DNA of 64,000 nucleotides from Apiospora phragmitis (Eukaryota; Ascomycota; Sordariomycetes; Amphisphaeriales; Apiosporaceae): positions 2,046,001-2,110,000 of the forward strand of contig JAQQWL010000008.1 in NCBI GenBank assembly GCA_038363925.1, written 5' to 3'. The notes under the pieces were generated by a model that searched no databases, had not been told where the DNA came from, and worked only from the letters and a program-made list of their open reading frames with translations. This document shows, piece after piece, positions 46,552-58,285 of this stretch. Each line of letters opens with the position of its first letter. Position 1 is the stretch's first letter. The position numbers and the translations under genes are program-made.

Positions 46552-47051
46552 CGTATATCTCGTAATTTGGTAAATTAGCTGTCGATTAGAAAGGCCTTCT
46601 TAAGCTGTCTGGACGAGTGTTTCACCACTGCTGCTATTGGAGGGACCCGTGGCAAGCAAGATGACAAGCAAGAATATCAGTACTGGTGGTTAACATGTAA
46701 GTTATGCTGCCAGCGAAGCCTATTGGACTAAGAGCCTTTGTGCTGACTTGATTGCTTTGAACGCCGTCAGGGAGATCAAAGGACTACTAGATAATGTACA
46801 TTACCGCTTTTGGAAACTACTAATTATTTGCATAATGTGGTATTATTCATTGTTTGTGGCACCGACCAGACAAGGCCAAGGCCCAATCTAGCTAGAGAAT
46901 GGCAAATACAAAACAACCCTGTAATAAACATTTCACAAGACACTAACCATGACGCATGTTCCTTCGGCTTAATAGTAAATTCCACACTCGTGGAGGAATT
47001 CTTGCATGTCCCTGATACGTCGATGACGGTTAACTAGAGCGAAGAGTCCTA
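46552..47051. other. intergenic, no supported gene
   Basis: AT-richer than the flanking genes. It should contain the promoter of the 45263-46551 gene and the 3' end of the membrane-protein gene. Nothing else is recognised. Confidence 0.5.
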
Positions 47052-48194
47052 TTATTCCATCATACTCAGATACCGGGGGAAGAGGGTGGCATCTCGCAAT
47101 ATAAGATGGCGGCAGGTATTTTGCCAGTTGAAAACGGGGAGCAAGTACTCAACGAATTCCATCGTGAGCTGGAAACTCTCGATATGGCCATTGGCATTAT
47201 CCAACACAGGGTCAAAAGAGAATATGATCATCTGTAGCACCACAAACACCAACCACCAGTAGCAGCGGAAGCAGAAGTTGACAAATGGCACAACCACACC
47301 CACAGCAAAGAGTATGAACAGGATGGACCACCCTGGCCACATGTATCCATAGTTCTGGTAGTGATAGGCCTCCTAGATGGCGGTTCCATTCAACTAGGGC
47401 TAGAGACATTCACCACACAGTGGCCGGAGGATGAGATACAGGGGGAACAAGGCCTGGTAGACCGCACGAAGAAGGATGTTGGCCCCCATGTTGTTGAACA
47501 AAGAAAAGCAGGCGTGGAGCTTCCGGTTGAAGGGATTTTCCACGGCCCACCTTCTGGTGCCATCCTCATCAGGGCCGACGTAATTGTGTATATGTAAGGA
47601 TATGTCAAAAACGGTGGCAAGTACCAAGAGGGCAAGCACTCAGGAGAATCTCCAATGGAAGAAGCTGTGACATCTGCCACATCCACTGCGAGGCACTGCT
47701 GTCATAGATAGGGCGCCCCTCCAGGAACGAGGCAGATACTCGAACTTAAGCGCCACCGCCGGGAGCACAACGCCTGGCATCCAGTAGGTGAGCTCCCAGA
47801 GGAGGAGGCGCTCGACATGGATCTGGAACAGCTTAATGATGCCACAGGGGACCTTGACTGCCGGGTGCGAGGTGTCCCATAGTTCCGGGCCTTCCTCGCG
47901 CGGGAAGCCAAGTGGCTCCCAAATGTTCCAGTCGAAGACGTCGGGAGCGATCGGATAGCCAATCGATGCCCAGAAGTCGTGCCGAAGCTGCATCCACCAG
48001 TCCACAAACCACCAATACAAAAAGGTGCGGATGTTGATTAGGATTGCGTGCAGCAGTTCAATAATATAGGCCCATACTAGCGCCGTCCACAGGCTGACGA
48101 GCAGCTCTGGCATTGTCGGATAACACACCACGAACGGCGTCGAGGTCAGACAAAGGGTGCTAAAGGCGAAATACAAGAAGGCGTAAAGGTTCAT
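47052..48194 (-). pseudogene. polytopic membrane protein of unknown function with three clustered TAG stops
   Basis: The ATG at 48194 begins a protein with several hydrophobic segments (LYAFLYFAFSTLCLTSTPF, LVSLWTALVWAYIIELLHAI, ILFILFAVGVVVPFVNF, YWWLVFVVLQMIIFSF) and loops rich in Trp, Tyr and Pro. It would be about 375-380 residues. Single-base slips occur near 47720 and 47650. In the last third, three in-frame TAG codons at 47400, 47394 and 47373 (leftmost base) interrupt an otherwise continuous frame that runs on through GYMWPGW to a stop at 47052. All three could be TGG to TAG changes, a TpG to TpA step as made by RIP. Alternatively the stops lie in an intron, but I see no clean GT..AG pair. 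Family not recognised. Confidence 0.5.
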
Positions 48195-48620
48195 TGTGTC
48201 GGATTTCCGTTATGGATGATAGCTTGAATAGCTCGTGCTGGACCCAAGTATTGGCATCCCTTACTACTTTCCCTTTTACAGACCTTATTATATACACCAT
48301 TGATGTCTGATCACAACTGCGCTGTTACTACAACAACTATCGTGATTACTGTTACTCTGGACTATTGTCTCTTTACTTATGTTGTATGTCTTAAGCCCTG
48401 TTAGTATTAGCTAAACATCCCTTTATCCTCATCTTTCCATATTCGTGGCATGAACATGGGCTTTAATTCCAAATTGGACAAAGACGATTCTCAACGCTTT
48501 CAGCCTCCACTCCCGAGTTGCGAGGCCGAGTTCGATCCAACTCAGCCAACTTACTCCTCGTCTTGGGTATTTCCAACACCCTCCTCTGTCCTCAAGGCCT
48601 AGCTAGCTCATCCAGCCAAT
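48195..48620. other. divergent intergenic region
   Basis: It separates the minus-strand membrane gene from the plus-strand gene at 48621 and should hold both promoters. A short plus-strand frame near 48450-48600 (GFNSKLDKDDSQRF) ends in TAG before 48621 and may be leader sequence. Confidence 0.45.
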
Positions 48621-49715
48621 ATGAGCCAACCAGACTATTTCCAATTTTCTATACTCCAGCTGCTCGAATTTGATCGAGTAGCAAAGAGGCACCCCAACCA
48701 CCGACTGGTCACGGAGAGAGACCTCCAGATCGCCAGGGACATCGCCAGATGAAACGGGCTCGCATTCCCGACCGACCAACACGTCGACATCCTAGAGCTG
48801 GTCGACGGGCGTGCGAGCGCGGCCAAGGTTCGGGAGCTACTCGAGGTTCTGAGAGACACCGAAATACATGATTACCCCACCCACGGAGGCAGCGAATGGG
48901 GCAGCGACGCAGGCACCTTGGTGGACCGGTCATCCTCGGAAGATGGCGCTCAACTAACAGCAGTGGACGAGGACCGTCCATTTCCAACTGAGGAAGGGGG
49001 CCTCTGGATTTCCCAGCAGCAGCCCGATGCCCGCATAACGTATCACAGCATTGCCACTTCACCATCAACGAAATATAGATGGTCGCCCCTGGTCGTCATT
49101 ATCGCGATCATCGTGGCCGCATTCAGTGGACTTCAGTATACATTTGGGCCAAGCTTCGGGTTCTCACCACCATCATCGCCCGTACCAACCTTAGCGACTG
49201 GTTCCGGTTCTAGTTCTACCACTAGTTCTACCTCTGTTTCTACCTCTATTTCTAGCACTAGTTCAGTTTCTGGTTCTGATTCTGGTTCTACTTGGTCTGC
49301 TTCTCTCCCGTCGCCGCCCAAGGCTGTCCGATTGCGTCACCTGTCCGACGCCGACGTAGCCCAGGTCGTGGAGAGCATGAAGCAGGCCACGCTGGCCTCG
49401 GTCGCGGACCTGCGGGAGTTCCACGAGAAATACCGCTTCTTCGTTACAGGGACGTCGGCGTCAGAAGTGGAGGCGTGCCTAGGCCGCGGCTACTCCCACT
49501 CGGAAAAGGGGAGGCCGTCCTTCGAGCACCGCCAATGTGCGGCCAGGCTGGAGGCCACGATGCAGACGGCGCTGCCCGACGCGGCGGCGGCGCCCGATGC
49601 GCCCCGGTTCAGCGTGGAGTGGAGCTGGGTGGTGTCCTGTTTGGCCTGGACGGTTTGCGCCGGAGTAAGCGATTGGAGCCAGTTTGTCCCTGACAAGGAG
49701 ATGTGGGGCTTCTAA
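48621..49715 (+). CDS. type II single-pass membrane protein, unknown function; one in-frame TGA
   Basis: 364 codons from the ATG at 48621 (MSQPDYFQFSILQLLEFDR) if the TGA at 48750-48752 is passed. The layout is an acidic cytoplasmic part, one membrane helix (PLVVIIAIIVAAFSG, about 49090-49130), a long Ser/Thr/Gly stalk (49195-49300), then a small helical domain with LRHLSDADVAQVVESMK and two cysteines, ending PDKEMWGF. If the TGA is real, translation could only begin at a later Met. I do not recognise the domain. Confidence 0.45.
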
Positions 49716-50218
49716 CTGCCAATACTCTTACCACGTCTTAAATCGATGGATGTCAGAATTCCAGGCTTCCTAGCGGATGCATATCTGGTAGACTATATGT
49801 ATTGCCGCGTTTTAAGTAATGCAAGCCACGGTGGAACATCTTATACCGCAACGCTTTCCCTGAACTCCAAACCTTCTACTCCGAAGTCCGAAATCATATA
49901 AGATCTATACTATTGTTTATTATTGAATATCTATTTAGAGACTAGTTAACCTTCAGATATGTGCCTGACTAACCAGTTCTTTTCTTTTCCTTATGTCCTT
50001 TGAAGAGATACAGATACACTCCGAATTATACCTGTATTACTACTCAACATTGCCTCCTCACTACTCGCTGAACTGGAGTTTTCCTCGCATGGGAACAGTG
50101 TGGCGGCCGGACCTCCTCTCAGGGCAGCTTTGCCCCCATGAATCTTCGTCATCACCACACCCCGCCCCGAGGGTCGCTGCTGCAACTCAACCCAATCATG
50201 ACCGGCCGATAGGCTCCC
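49716..50218. other. intergenic between convergent genes
   Basis: AT-rich 3' flanks of two convergent genes. No domain-bearing frame is seen. Confidence 0.5.
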
Positions 50219-51540
50219 CTACTTGCTGCTGGCTCTCACGTAGTTGTTTTGGTGGTGCATGTAACTTTCATGTTGGCCACCTGTGAGGACACGGCTATCG
50301 GGGTAGCTATATGGGGAACTGGTAGAGTGCCCGCTACCGAACGGGATCCATTTGGAGAGAAGGGGCTTGAAGGTGGGTATGGAGCCGGCGATGATGCCGA
50401 GTTGGTTCTCGAGGCTGGCAATGCATCAGGGTCAGCATGTGCCTAGTTGGATGAGCGGCAAGATTTCTCAACATACAAGCCAAAGAACTGGATCCAGTTG
50501 TGGAACGATTTGTCCGGGTCCGTTCGAGTCACCTTCTGGCATACGAGCTTGGCAAGGCCCATTGACGCAGCACTAGCAATCGGAGTGCTGTTTAGATCAA
50601 CTCATACACACGGCGGGTGGATTTGGTAGTGCATTGTAACTCACGGATAACCTAGGCTCAGTACCCCGACCAGATACGTCCGCGTCTGCCTTGGCAGATT
50701 CAGTTTCCAGAGGATTGGTATGGGAATACTGGCAAAGCATATATCGGTGAACATGTTGCTTCCCAAGTTGAAGAAGGCAGTGAATTTGTAGAAGCTAGAT
50801 CGTTCGTCAATACTAGAGCCGATGATCAAACCCTAGGAAGCAATGTACATACTTGGGGTCGTATGTGGTGAACCTCACATCTGTTTGTAGATTAGCATGA
50901 TGATACCATCAAGTGCTAATTTCGAGGAAGTAATAAACGAGAACACATCCTTATTCCAGTTGGCTTCGATTGGTCGATAAATCGCAAGGAGAGATGCTAC
51001 GGCAAATATGGTGTAGGCAACGACATATCCTATAGCTGTTAACTCAGTGGAGCAATACAATTGGGGAGAACGCATACCCATCAGACACCATATGATATAG
51101 CGTAATGTCGTGTGGATGTGCTTGATTGCGCAGATTCTCAGGAGCGCGAAGCCAACCGGGAACTTGACGAACATGTTGCTGGCGGACGTTACCACGAGCG
51201 ACTGAATGAAACCCATCAGCTGGTAAGCTTGATAATCTTCCTTGTGAATTGTTTTGGCGTGCCTGCCGAGGCCATGGTAAGACGCAACGATGAGAAGCAG
51301 AGCGCCCCCCAAGAAGGATGTGACCTGTTGTCGTGGACGGTTAGAAATGCCAGGACAGGGAATGAAGGCCGTACCATGGCAAGCAACATCATCAGATCAT
51401 CCCGACCGAATGATCTACTGATATTCATCCGTGTGTAGAGACGAAGGATCACAACGATCATGACAAGCGAGTGAAACGCAAGTGGAAGGCCTAGCACCCG
51501 GGGAAGATTGCTCTCGGCCGCGTACTCCGGGTTGATGGCA
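50219..51540 (-). CDS. fungal rhodopsin-domain integral membrane protein (Pth11/SAT20-like fold), gene 1
   Basis: Multi-exon gene. Exon 1 (to 51375) reads PLAFHSLVMIVVILRLYTRM and FGRDDLMMLLAM. A GTACGG..CAG intron (51374-51325) is followed by GGALLLIVASYHGLGRHAK, SLVVTSASNMFVKFPVGFALLRI and TTLRYIIWCLMG. After another intron come YVVAYTIFAVASLLAIYRPIEANWN in two parts, then FFNLGSNMFTDICFASIPIPI and LPRQTRTYLVGVLSLG. The last exon has LGIIAGSIPTFKPL and ends at 50219. About seven membrane helices, with the GLG.H and FLG/DD landmarks of the fungal rhodopsin-like family, whose function is mostly unknown; some members sit in metabolite clusters. The start is unclear: an ATG at about 51540 is one base out of frame. 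The C-terminal exon borders are approximate. Confidence 0.7.
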
Positions 51541-52239
51541 TCCTTGGCTCGAGAAAATATGACAGGCGACGTACGAGGCTGAGTAAGATGCTCAGTCTCA
51601 CATTAATGAGAGGTTATATGAATTACCAGAAACGCAAGCAGACACGCTAATTGCGATTCGAAAGCAGCCTGGTGAATGAAGAGAATGCGGGTGATTATGA
51701 TGAACATTTGATTCGAATGGAGGTTGGTTCCTCCCCAGGGGGTTGCAAGTAAAATACCGATGGAGTACCATTTACCCTTGCCCACCGCTTACCTCTATGA
51801 TAATTATACATGCGATGCGATGGTATATTATGTACATATATAAGAGATCAGGCACAAGGACCCTAGAAAGCTGTTCCTATATAGATGAGTGCAGCGACAG
51901 TCATGGCGAACTGTCACAATCTTCAGTTTTCTGTCATGTTTGCTATGCCTCCTTGCATAGACCCCCCGTCGACATGAAATAGCCAACACTGGAAGATAAT
52001 TTGGTACGCCCAGGACAGAAACCAATAACCGAGATTACCATTCGAGCACTAAGCGATGCCCGCATGACGGTGATGCTTGGGATCTGGGCAAACTTTTACT
52101 GAAAGTTTGCTACACCAGCGAATCGAACACCGAAGCCGTGAGCTGTTTGCTTCGATCACGCGTGCTCAGCAATCCCACCCCACATAGTGTAACCCTATGC
52201 TTGTCGCCAAGCTCCCTCTGCATGCGTCCTACGAACGAT
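51541..52239. other. intergenic, no supported gene
   Basis: Short frames only. It lies upstream of the rhodopsin-like gene, so it should contain that promoter. Confidence 0.45.
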
Positions 52240-52555
52240 ACAACGCTGCACGGGGAACTTCGGGTTGTGCTGCCACTAGATTGTCTTTTCCGAGACTTAG
52301 TTCGACTGACAGGATATCTCTATCAACGACCAGGCCTTTTGGCTTCACCACACGATGCTGGATTGTGTCTACTGGGTTTGGCAGGCACTGCACCCGACCG
52401 AAAAGGGCAAGATCACGGGGGGTACTGTAATGCGCGAGCCCAACTCGCCGCCAGCGACGCTCAGTGACCCGCTGGATTTCATGGGATTGGATATCAACAG
52501 ACCGATCGGAGACCTACTGGACACATTGGGCGAAACACCACTGCTATATCTATGA
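52240..52555 (+). pseudogene. tyrosinase remnant: CuB site and C-terminus only
   Basis: The plus-strand frame reads DQAFWLHHTMLDCVYWVWQ at 52336-52392, the copper-B signature of type 3 copper oxidases (HH followed by D..Y/W..WQ). It ends in a typical fungal tyrosinase tail with DPLDFMGLDINRP and DTLGETPLLYL, stop at 52555. A possible further copper ligand (THE sequence TLHGEL) lies at about 52236-52253 in a different frame. The N-terminal CuA half is not found within 1 kb upstream. Tyrosinases oxidise phenols; this piece cannot form a binuclear copper site. Confidence 0.75.
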
Positions 52556-55500
52556 ATAGCCATCAAGACTATTACCTAAGAGAGTGGAAGAACAGAAGAG
52601 ATGGTGCCGGCCATCGCGGGGGTTGTTTGGAGTAATTAGTCTCGACAATATTATCATGGCAAAAAGATGAGAGTCTGGTATGATCAGAAACAAAAAGGGA
52701 ATCGAAACGACGAATAGAATGCCTCATATGATGTAGTTACAAATCGCTGATGGGACTATTACCGAGTAACAGAAGGTAAGGAGGGGCAAGAGCTCGCCTC
52801 ACAAGATGTTCCTGCAGGGTTCAAAGATCCTAGTGCATGTTAAGACCTACATTCCTGGGAGCAAACTAAATTCTCGCCTCGTAAATACAGCTGCCCCTAC
52901 ACTGATCTACACTGATTAGAACTGGAGGGCCCTAAAGGCAGACGTCCGGCAAAGCCTAGAGCGCGAAGGCCGTAGTCGCCAGAATTGCTACGAGCTGGAG
53001 AAGAAGGCGCGACACCTTCTCAGGTGGGATATCTAAATAAGCCTCAGTAAACGCGGGGGATCCGCTTAAGCAATTATATATTGTGGCCAGATACATGCAC
53101 GACCTCACCCACCTATGTGCGGGCAGTAACGGACAGAACGTAGACTCAAGGAGGCGCCAGAGCCGGTTAAGCGTATACGCTACGCTCCCCGGTCAAGAAA
53201 CACTGCCACTCCCAGGCGAAGCCGGCGGTCCAGCCGCCGCTATCCTGAGAATGGAGCTTATTATTACTCTTGATGCAGACTGGTCCGTAGGCCAAGTTCG
53301 CTCACTATGCGGAGCACGGGGTTATCCCCGACTCCGTTGATAGCAACGTCTATGTGGATGGGCGAGATAGTACGGATGACGCTGGCCAGACTAGTGGGTC
53401 ATCTGATCAGGGAGTCGACTCTGAGGCCGAAGCCATCACCGAATGCAGCGTCGGGAACCTCGGCAAGTTCACAGAGGAGGAAGCCGCGAATGCTGTGTTT
53501 TCACCTTCCGGCCCCCTTATTTCGACCTGCATGCCCATAGGACCGCATAGTATCGTTCGTGAAGGTGGCAAGTAGTAGCTCTATTATTTCTATACGATAG
53601 CACTGGCGGAGTCTCTCGTTTAATCTTCAAGTAATCGCCCGATTAGTCCGACGCAGTTTATATATCTATAAAATAAACATCGTAAGTGGTTTATATTTAA
53701 TATAATAACAAAACTTCTTTTTCTATATAGCTATAATAATATGCTCTAGGCAGCCAATAATGGGCATCTGCATATGTCCCGAATATCATATAGTTTATAA
53801 CCACCTTCTTACCAGGGGAGGGTATAAGTCCCGGCAAGCCGCTTCGAAAGCAACGAGACTCCTATTGCAGTTGCTAACGTCCCAGTCAGTAAGTCCCGAG
53901 AAATGCCAGCCACTCTAAGTTACACAGAGGAGCAAGGCGGAGACAGCCAACGACTTCTGTGCCTGCCCGCCGCCGCTCCCTGGAGCCTGATCGTCTTCTC
54001 AGTCGGCTCGAAGGAGCCGGAAAAGGCAGTAGGATGGGCATTTACCGTATACGTGGACAAGAAGAAGGCCGAGGAAGCGAGCGACCGTCTAGGCACTTGG
54101 GCACTGTATAGGCAATGAAGAAAGCGAAATCATAGCCAAGAAAGGAGTAGCACGTACTCCCGAGCCCTTCTCCAGCGACAATACCTCGAAAACGCATTGC
54201 GCTAATTACCAAAAGTATGGCACGCAGGACCAGCCCCCCAAAGCTGCAAGCGGCATTACGAGCTTAGAACTAACTACATCCCGGGCAACGATGAGATAAC
54301 CGAGGCAGCCCGATCGGGCCAGACCTACTTCTGCACCACCTCCTCACTACGCTGTTAGTGGATGGAAATTGTGTTCGAGCGCCACCCACCGAACGAGCGA
54401 TCCTCATGCCGGGGGATCCGAGCACCAGAGCATATTGACTGCGCCTTTCGACACGACCTGCTCACTGCATTTGAATTGGTGGATTCAGGTAGGGTTGCTT
54501 GATTCTCGTTTGAAGGATTGTCTGGGGTGGAGGCCGTGGTGCGAACCCGTAATCCGACAAATAAGAGGTATCTGATCCCGATAAACCAGATACATAGATG
54601 ATTATCAGCCTCCTTATATTATAGGGGGGGTGGGTGGTGGGGATTTTCCAACGACCTGCGGGGTCCGGAAAACTTCGGCATCTTAAACCGAAAAGAGTGC
54701 CACATCATCGTCAGTCAGGCTTTTCCCCAGGCAGAACGGAACTTCTGCAGTGTATATTGCGTTACTCTACATGCAACCCCCCTACTTCCTTTCTTTCTAA
54801 ATCATGAATAACATCACCGAACTAGGATAGCTCCCCGCCATAGAGCCAAGATAAGGAGGCGGCACCGCGGCCACATCCGAAAATGATGGGTTCAGGAGTG
54901 GGGGCCAGCCATGGCATCCACCGAGTGCACTAAGCCTTATGATAGGGCGGCAGATGGTGTGGCCCGAATCTACATGCAGAGGTAACTCGAAGATCCAATA
55001 ACATCTCTTCCCCAGGATCCATGGTCAGGCTAGTATGCGCGTCCTTCAAGGTTCTTCGACGGTGGGAACTCAGGGCCCGCGTCAGCTTTCAGGCTTACGT
55101 ACGTTCCCTTCGGCATGCTAGCCGTGTCAGCGTGAACCAACAGGGATGGGGTGTTGCATCTGTTCCCGTTCAATGGTCTGAAGTGCAAAGTAGGTACATC
55201 TTCATTCGGGCCAAGTACACTACAGGTACTACTATCTAGTGGATTCGACCATTCAATCTGCAAGGCAGACAAGGATTACCTGTCCTATGCCGTCCAACCT
55301 CGTTACATTGGCATGTTCACAGGAGGCGTGCGTTTTGCGCGCATTTACGAACAGCAGTGTCCGAATATCGCAGAAGTGGGAGGGGGTGCCTGATGTGAGC
55401 ATCAGATCAGGCTCTCAGATTGCGACGCTGTTGGCTGTAATTCCTGGCACAGAAGATCAGCATTTGGTAAGTAACTCTGCAATGGATGCTCACGTAACAC

Positions 55501-55792
55501 AAATGCTTCAGCTTGATAGCCAACTGAGGCCTTCCGGTTGCCTTGTGGCTGCCTGACTGCAAGTAAGCTCGGCTGCTTTGCTGACAAGTTGGATCGATCG
55601 TGACAAGACATATATTGGCATACGTATCACTACCTAGACACTAAGGTGGTTCTCGGTCCCGGCATTGGAAGACGGAATGGACGGTGGATTCAAAAGAGTA
55701 TTTCCGATTATGTTGTGTGCATCCTGGTCCACCCACCTAACTCATTACAACCACAGACGTTCCGGTCTGACCAACTATTTCAGCACTGCCGC
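52556..55792. other. 3.2 kb gene-poor stretch, no recognised gene
   Basis: Several frames of 65-105 codons (53354-53575, 53903-54118, 55030-55272 minus, 55239-55556) look weakly protein-like but show no domain, start context or neighbours in frame. An AT-rich patch lies at 53640-53760. This may be the debris of one or more decayed genes. Confidence 0.4.
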
Positions 55793-56758
55793 TCAGGCAT
55801 AATCGCTTGTCTTCTCTTCGCAAAAGTCCCAGAACTCGCTGGCGGTACCTGTGCCCCCGTCCTCTCGGCCGATTGTTGCGTTCTGTAGGTCCTTCCGTAA
55901 GCTTGTTGAGATCCGACCCCATGGTATAACATAGCATCCATTACTAGTCTCCACCTTGATCTCGTCGGAAAGTCCTGCATATAAAGCAGTCAAAGCAGCT
56001 CGCTGGGGCTTGTGCATCAAAGGCCGGGCGAGAATGCCTAGCCATGGAGTATGTCGGAAAAGATTCGAAGATGCGGCGCCCGGATTGTAAGCCGCACTGA
56101 CTATACCGTTGCGCGATCCAAGTCTTTTGGCAAATTCGGTTGCCAGAAATAAGTTGCCCGTCTTGGAATTGGCGTAGTTGCGGGCTTTGTCTTTGGGCGG
56201 GTTGATGAGTTCCGATATGACGATGCCCCCCGTAGGTGCCGACAGCTCCATGAATTGACTGCTGGGCCAAAGGACGCGGACAGAGCCGGATCCCGGGGCC
56301 GAAGCTGCTGCCCCGGCCTCCAGGAGCGGCCACAGTAGTTTTGTAAACAGGAATGGTCCCAGGCAATTGACCGCCATCTGTAGTTCCAAGCCCTGTTTGG
56401 AGACGGACCCGACCGGGGGTTGCGAAACACCGGCATTGTTCCACACAATATCGATCTTTGTCTCCTTGGCACTGAGATCCTGGACGGCCGCCTTGATTGT
56501 CGAGAGATCTTCCAAGTCCAGGTGCAAGAACTCAATTGTGCCGCCGTCGTGGGTGGCCTCTTGAATGGCCTTGATCGCCTCGTTGGCCTTTGCCTCAGAG
56601 CGACCGGCGATATATACACGACCTTTGTGTTGGTAGAGAACCTTGGAGATCACGAACCCAATGCCAGAGTATCCGCCTGTAACCACAAACACTCTGCCCT
56701 CTTGGGTTCCTACCTCGCCCTCTGTGAAGGTTGGTGTGGGGGGAAGAATTGCGACCAT
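55793..56758 (-). CDS. short-chain dehydrogenase/reductase
   Basis: Intact, intronless, 321 residues. It has the Rossmann TGGYSGIG (27-34), AGRS, the HLDL Asp step (79-82), NNAG (107-110), Ser near 165 in WPSSQ, and the catalytic YANSK with Tyr194 and Lys198. The layout resembles fungal retinol-dehydrogenase or WW-oxidoreductase-like SDRs, which interconvert alcohols and ketones with NAD(P)H. It is the first gene of the run that includes the terpene cyclase, in the same orientation with about 390 bases between them, so oxidation of a terpene alcohol is a reasonable guess. No indel or nonsense is seen. Confidence 0.9.
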   Translation of the reverse strand: MVAILPPTPTFTEGEVGTQEGRVFVVTGGYSGIGFVISKVLYQHKGRVYIAGRSEAKANEAIKAIQEATHDGGTIEFLHLDLEDLSTIKAAVQDLSAKETKIDIVWNNAGVSQPPVGSVSKQGLELQMAVNCLGPFLFTKLLWPLLEAGAAASAPGSGSVRVLWPSSQFMELSAPTGGIVISELINPPKDKARNYANSKTGNLFLATEFAKRLGSRNGIVSAAYNPGAASSNLFRHTPWLGILARPLMHKPQRAALTALYAGLSDEIKVETSNGCYVIPWGRISTSLRKDLQNATIGREDGGTGTASEFWDFCEEKTSDYA

Positions 56759-57145
56759 TGAGCCCCCATACTGGATCGGGAGTACAAGAAATGGCCTGCC
56801 TGCTGGATTTTAGAGTCACTAGTTGGATATCGGGTGTCTGTGTAGGGGGGTCGAAGAGTTTGTACGTTGAAAAAGAAATGGATGATGGAGACCAGGAGAA
56901 GACGGGCTCAACCAGATGATCGAATGTTTGGGGTTGGTACGTTCTAGTCAGCATTCAATTCACACGGCCGCAGCCTGACAACCAACAACCCCTCCCGGAG
57001 GTGTGTATATGTACTTCCGTCTTGACTAGTACAAAAATGGGCAGTGGCTGATACCCCTCCCTCCTCGTACTACCGTCCAAAGCAGTCCTGGAGGTACACA
57101 AACAGTTGCATCGAGATTGGAGGCCAACGAGGCTCTCTTGTCTCT
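56759..57145. other. spacer between SDR and terpene cyclase genes
   Basis: It holds the SDR promoter and the terminator of the upstream cyclase gene. A search downstream of the cyclase stop in all three minus-strand frames finds no prenyltransferase motif such as DDIED or DDxxD. Confidence 0.6.
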
Positions 57146-58285
57146 CTAAATGTTCCGGTATCTGGGGCAGTCGATGCTCCACACGAGGTTCCCACTGATA
57201 CTGTACATGACGGCTTCGAGGTAGGTCTTTGTATCCTTCGCCAGACGCATGTGTGCACCTGCCTCCCGGACGTCCTGGCGGTACTGTCGCACGTACTTTT
57301 GAATCTCCCCCGAACACATCCGTTTGGCTTCCTCCTCGCCCACCCCGTGCTCTTTCATGATCACCCAGATCGCGTTGAACACGTAGGACTGCCCCAGGCT
57401 TCGCGCGGCCTCGCGCTCTTTGTCCCACGAGTAGAGGTCATTCGTCAACCCCAGCGCCGCGTAGCCTGACCTCGCCAGCTCCATGCACGCTGGAATATCC
57501 TGCTCGGGAATGGTAAGGGCCATTCCAAATGTCAAAGTGCCGAACCAGATTCTGGAAATCAATTCCTCAGTAAAAGTTCCCCCGAATCTCATGGTTGGAA
57601 TATATAGGGTCGCCTAGCGCAGGGCGGGCGGTCACTTACAGTTCGCCAGCGTCGATGACTCGCGACGGCACGTATTCCTCCATCGTGTCAAAGGGGCGGG
57701 CCCGGGTCTCCGAGGCGAGCTGGACGAACCGGCCCCACGCCTTCATCGTGGTCACGGCACGAACAGGGTCGACTTCTTTCATCTCGGCCAAAATCCGGGC
57801 TTGGAGGCGTTTCTCCGGTCGCGCCGTCGGCTCGGGCGTCAAGTCGAGGAGATCCCTGGAGCCGAATGTCTCAAGAAAGGGGTCTGTCCCGGCTGCTTCC
57901 AAACGGCGTTGTAGATCAATCTGCTCCATGGCGTCTTGGGCGAGATGGCGCGCATCAGCATCTCAATATACGCCACGCATGGTTTGATGGAGTGAGTAGA
58001 CTTACCATCGTAGAGAAAGGCGAATTCATTGGCGTATGACACAATTTCTATCCTTTCAGGCAGACATTCCGGGACGGTAACGCGGATAAAGCTGAATCGG
58101 TCACCAAGGCCCCCTTTATACCCACGTATTGGGTTGACCAGCTGCCCCCAATCGTTCTGAGCTCTTAGGGCGCCCTTGATTTCTTTATTGTCAGGATCAT
58201 TATGCTGTCGAAGAGGGATGTCCTCTACTAGTCCATATGTCTGGTAGGAACAAGGATCGATAATCTTTGAGTAGCAGAACTCCAT
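57146..58285 (-). CDS. class I terpene cyclase, stand-alone, similar to the cyclase half of fungal bifunctional terpene synthases
   Basis: Three exons, 58285-58006, 57961-57640 and 57551-57146, with GTAAGT donors and AG acceptors; the introns are only 44 and 88 nt. They join to 335 residues without any indel. The Asp-rich metal motif DDAD is at residues 93-96 (FLYDDADA), created by the first splice. The second metal motif NDLYSWDKE (N238, D239, S242, E246) is the NSE triad. The start MEFCYSKIIDP and the ending SGNLVWS..CPRYRNI resemble the N-terminal cyclase domain of PaFS-like enzymes. Those continue through a linker into a prenyltransferase, but here a TAG follows three residues after CPRY. 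The enzyme would ionise an allylic diphosphate with Mg2+ and cyclise it. Chain length (C15-C25) cannot be read from sequence. Confidence 0.88.

Noticed and set aside
52556..55792. Several 65-105 codon frames
   Set aside because: None shows a domain, start context or neighbouring exon. Reported only as a gene-poor stretch.
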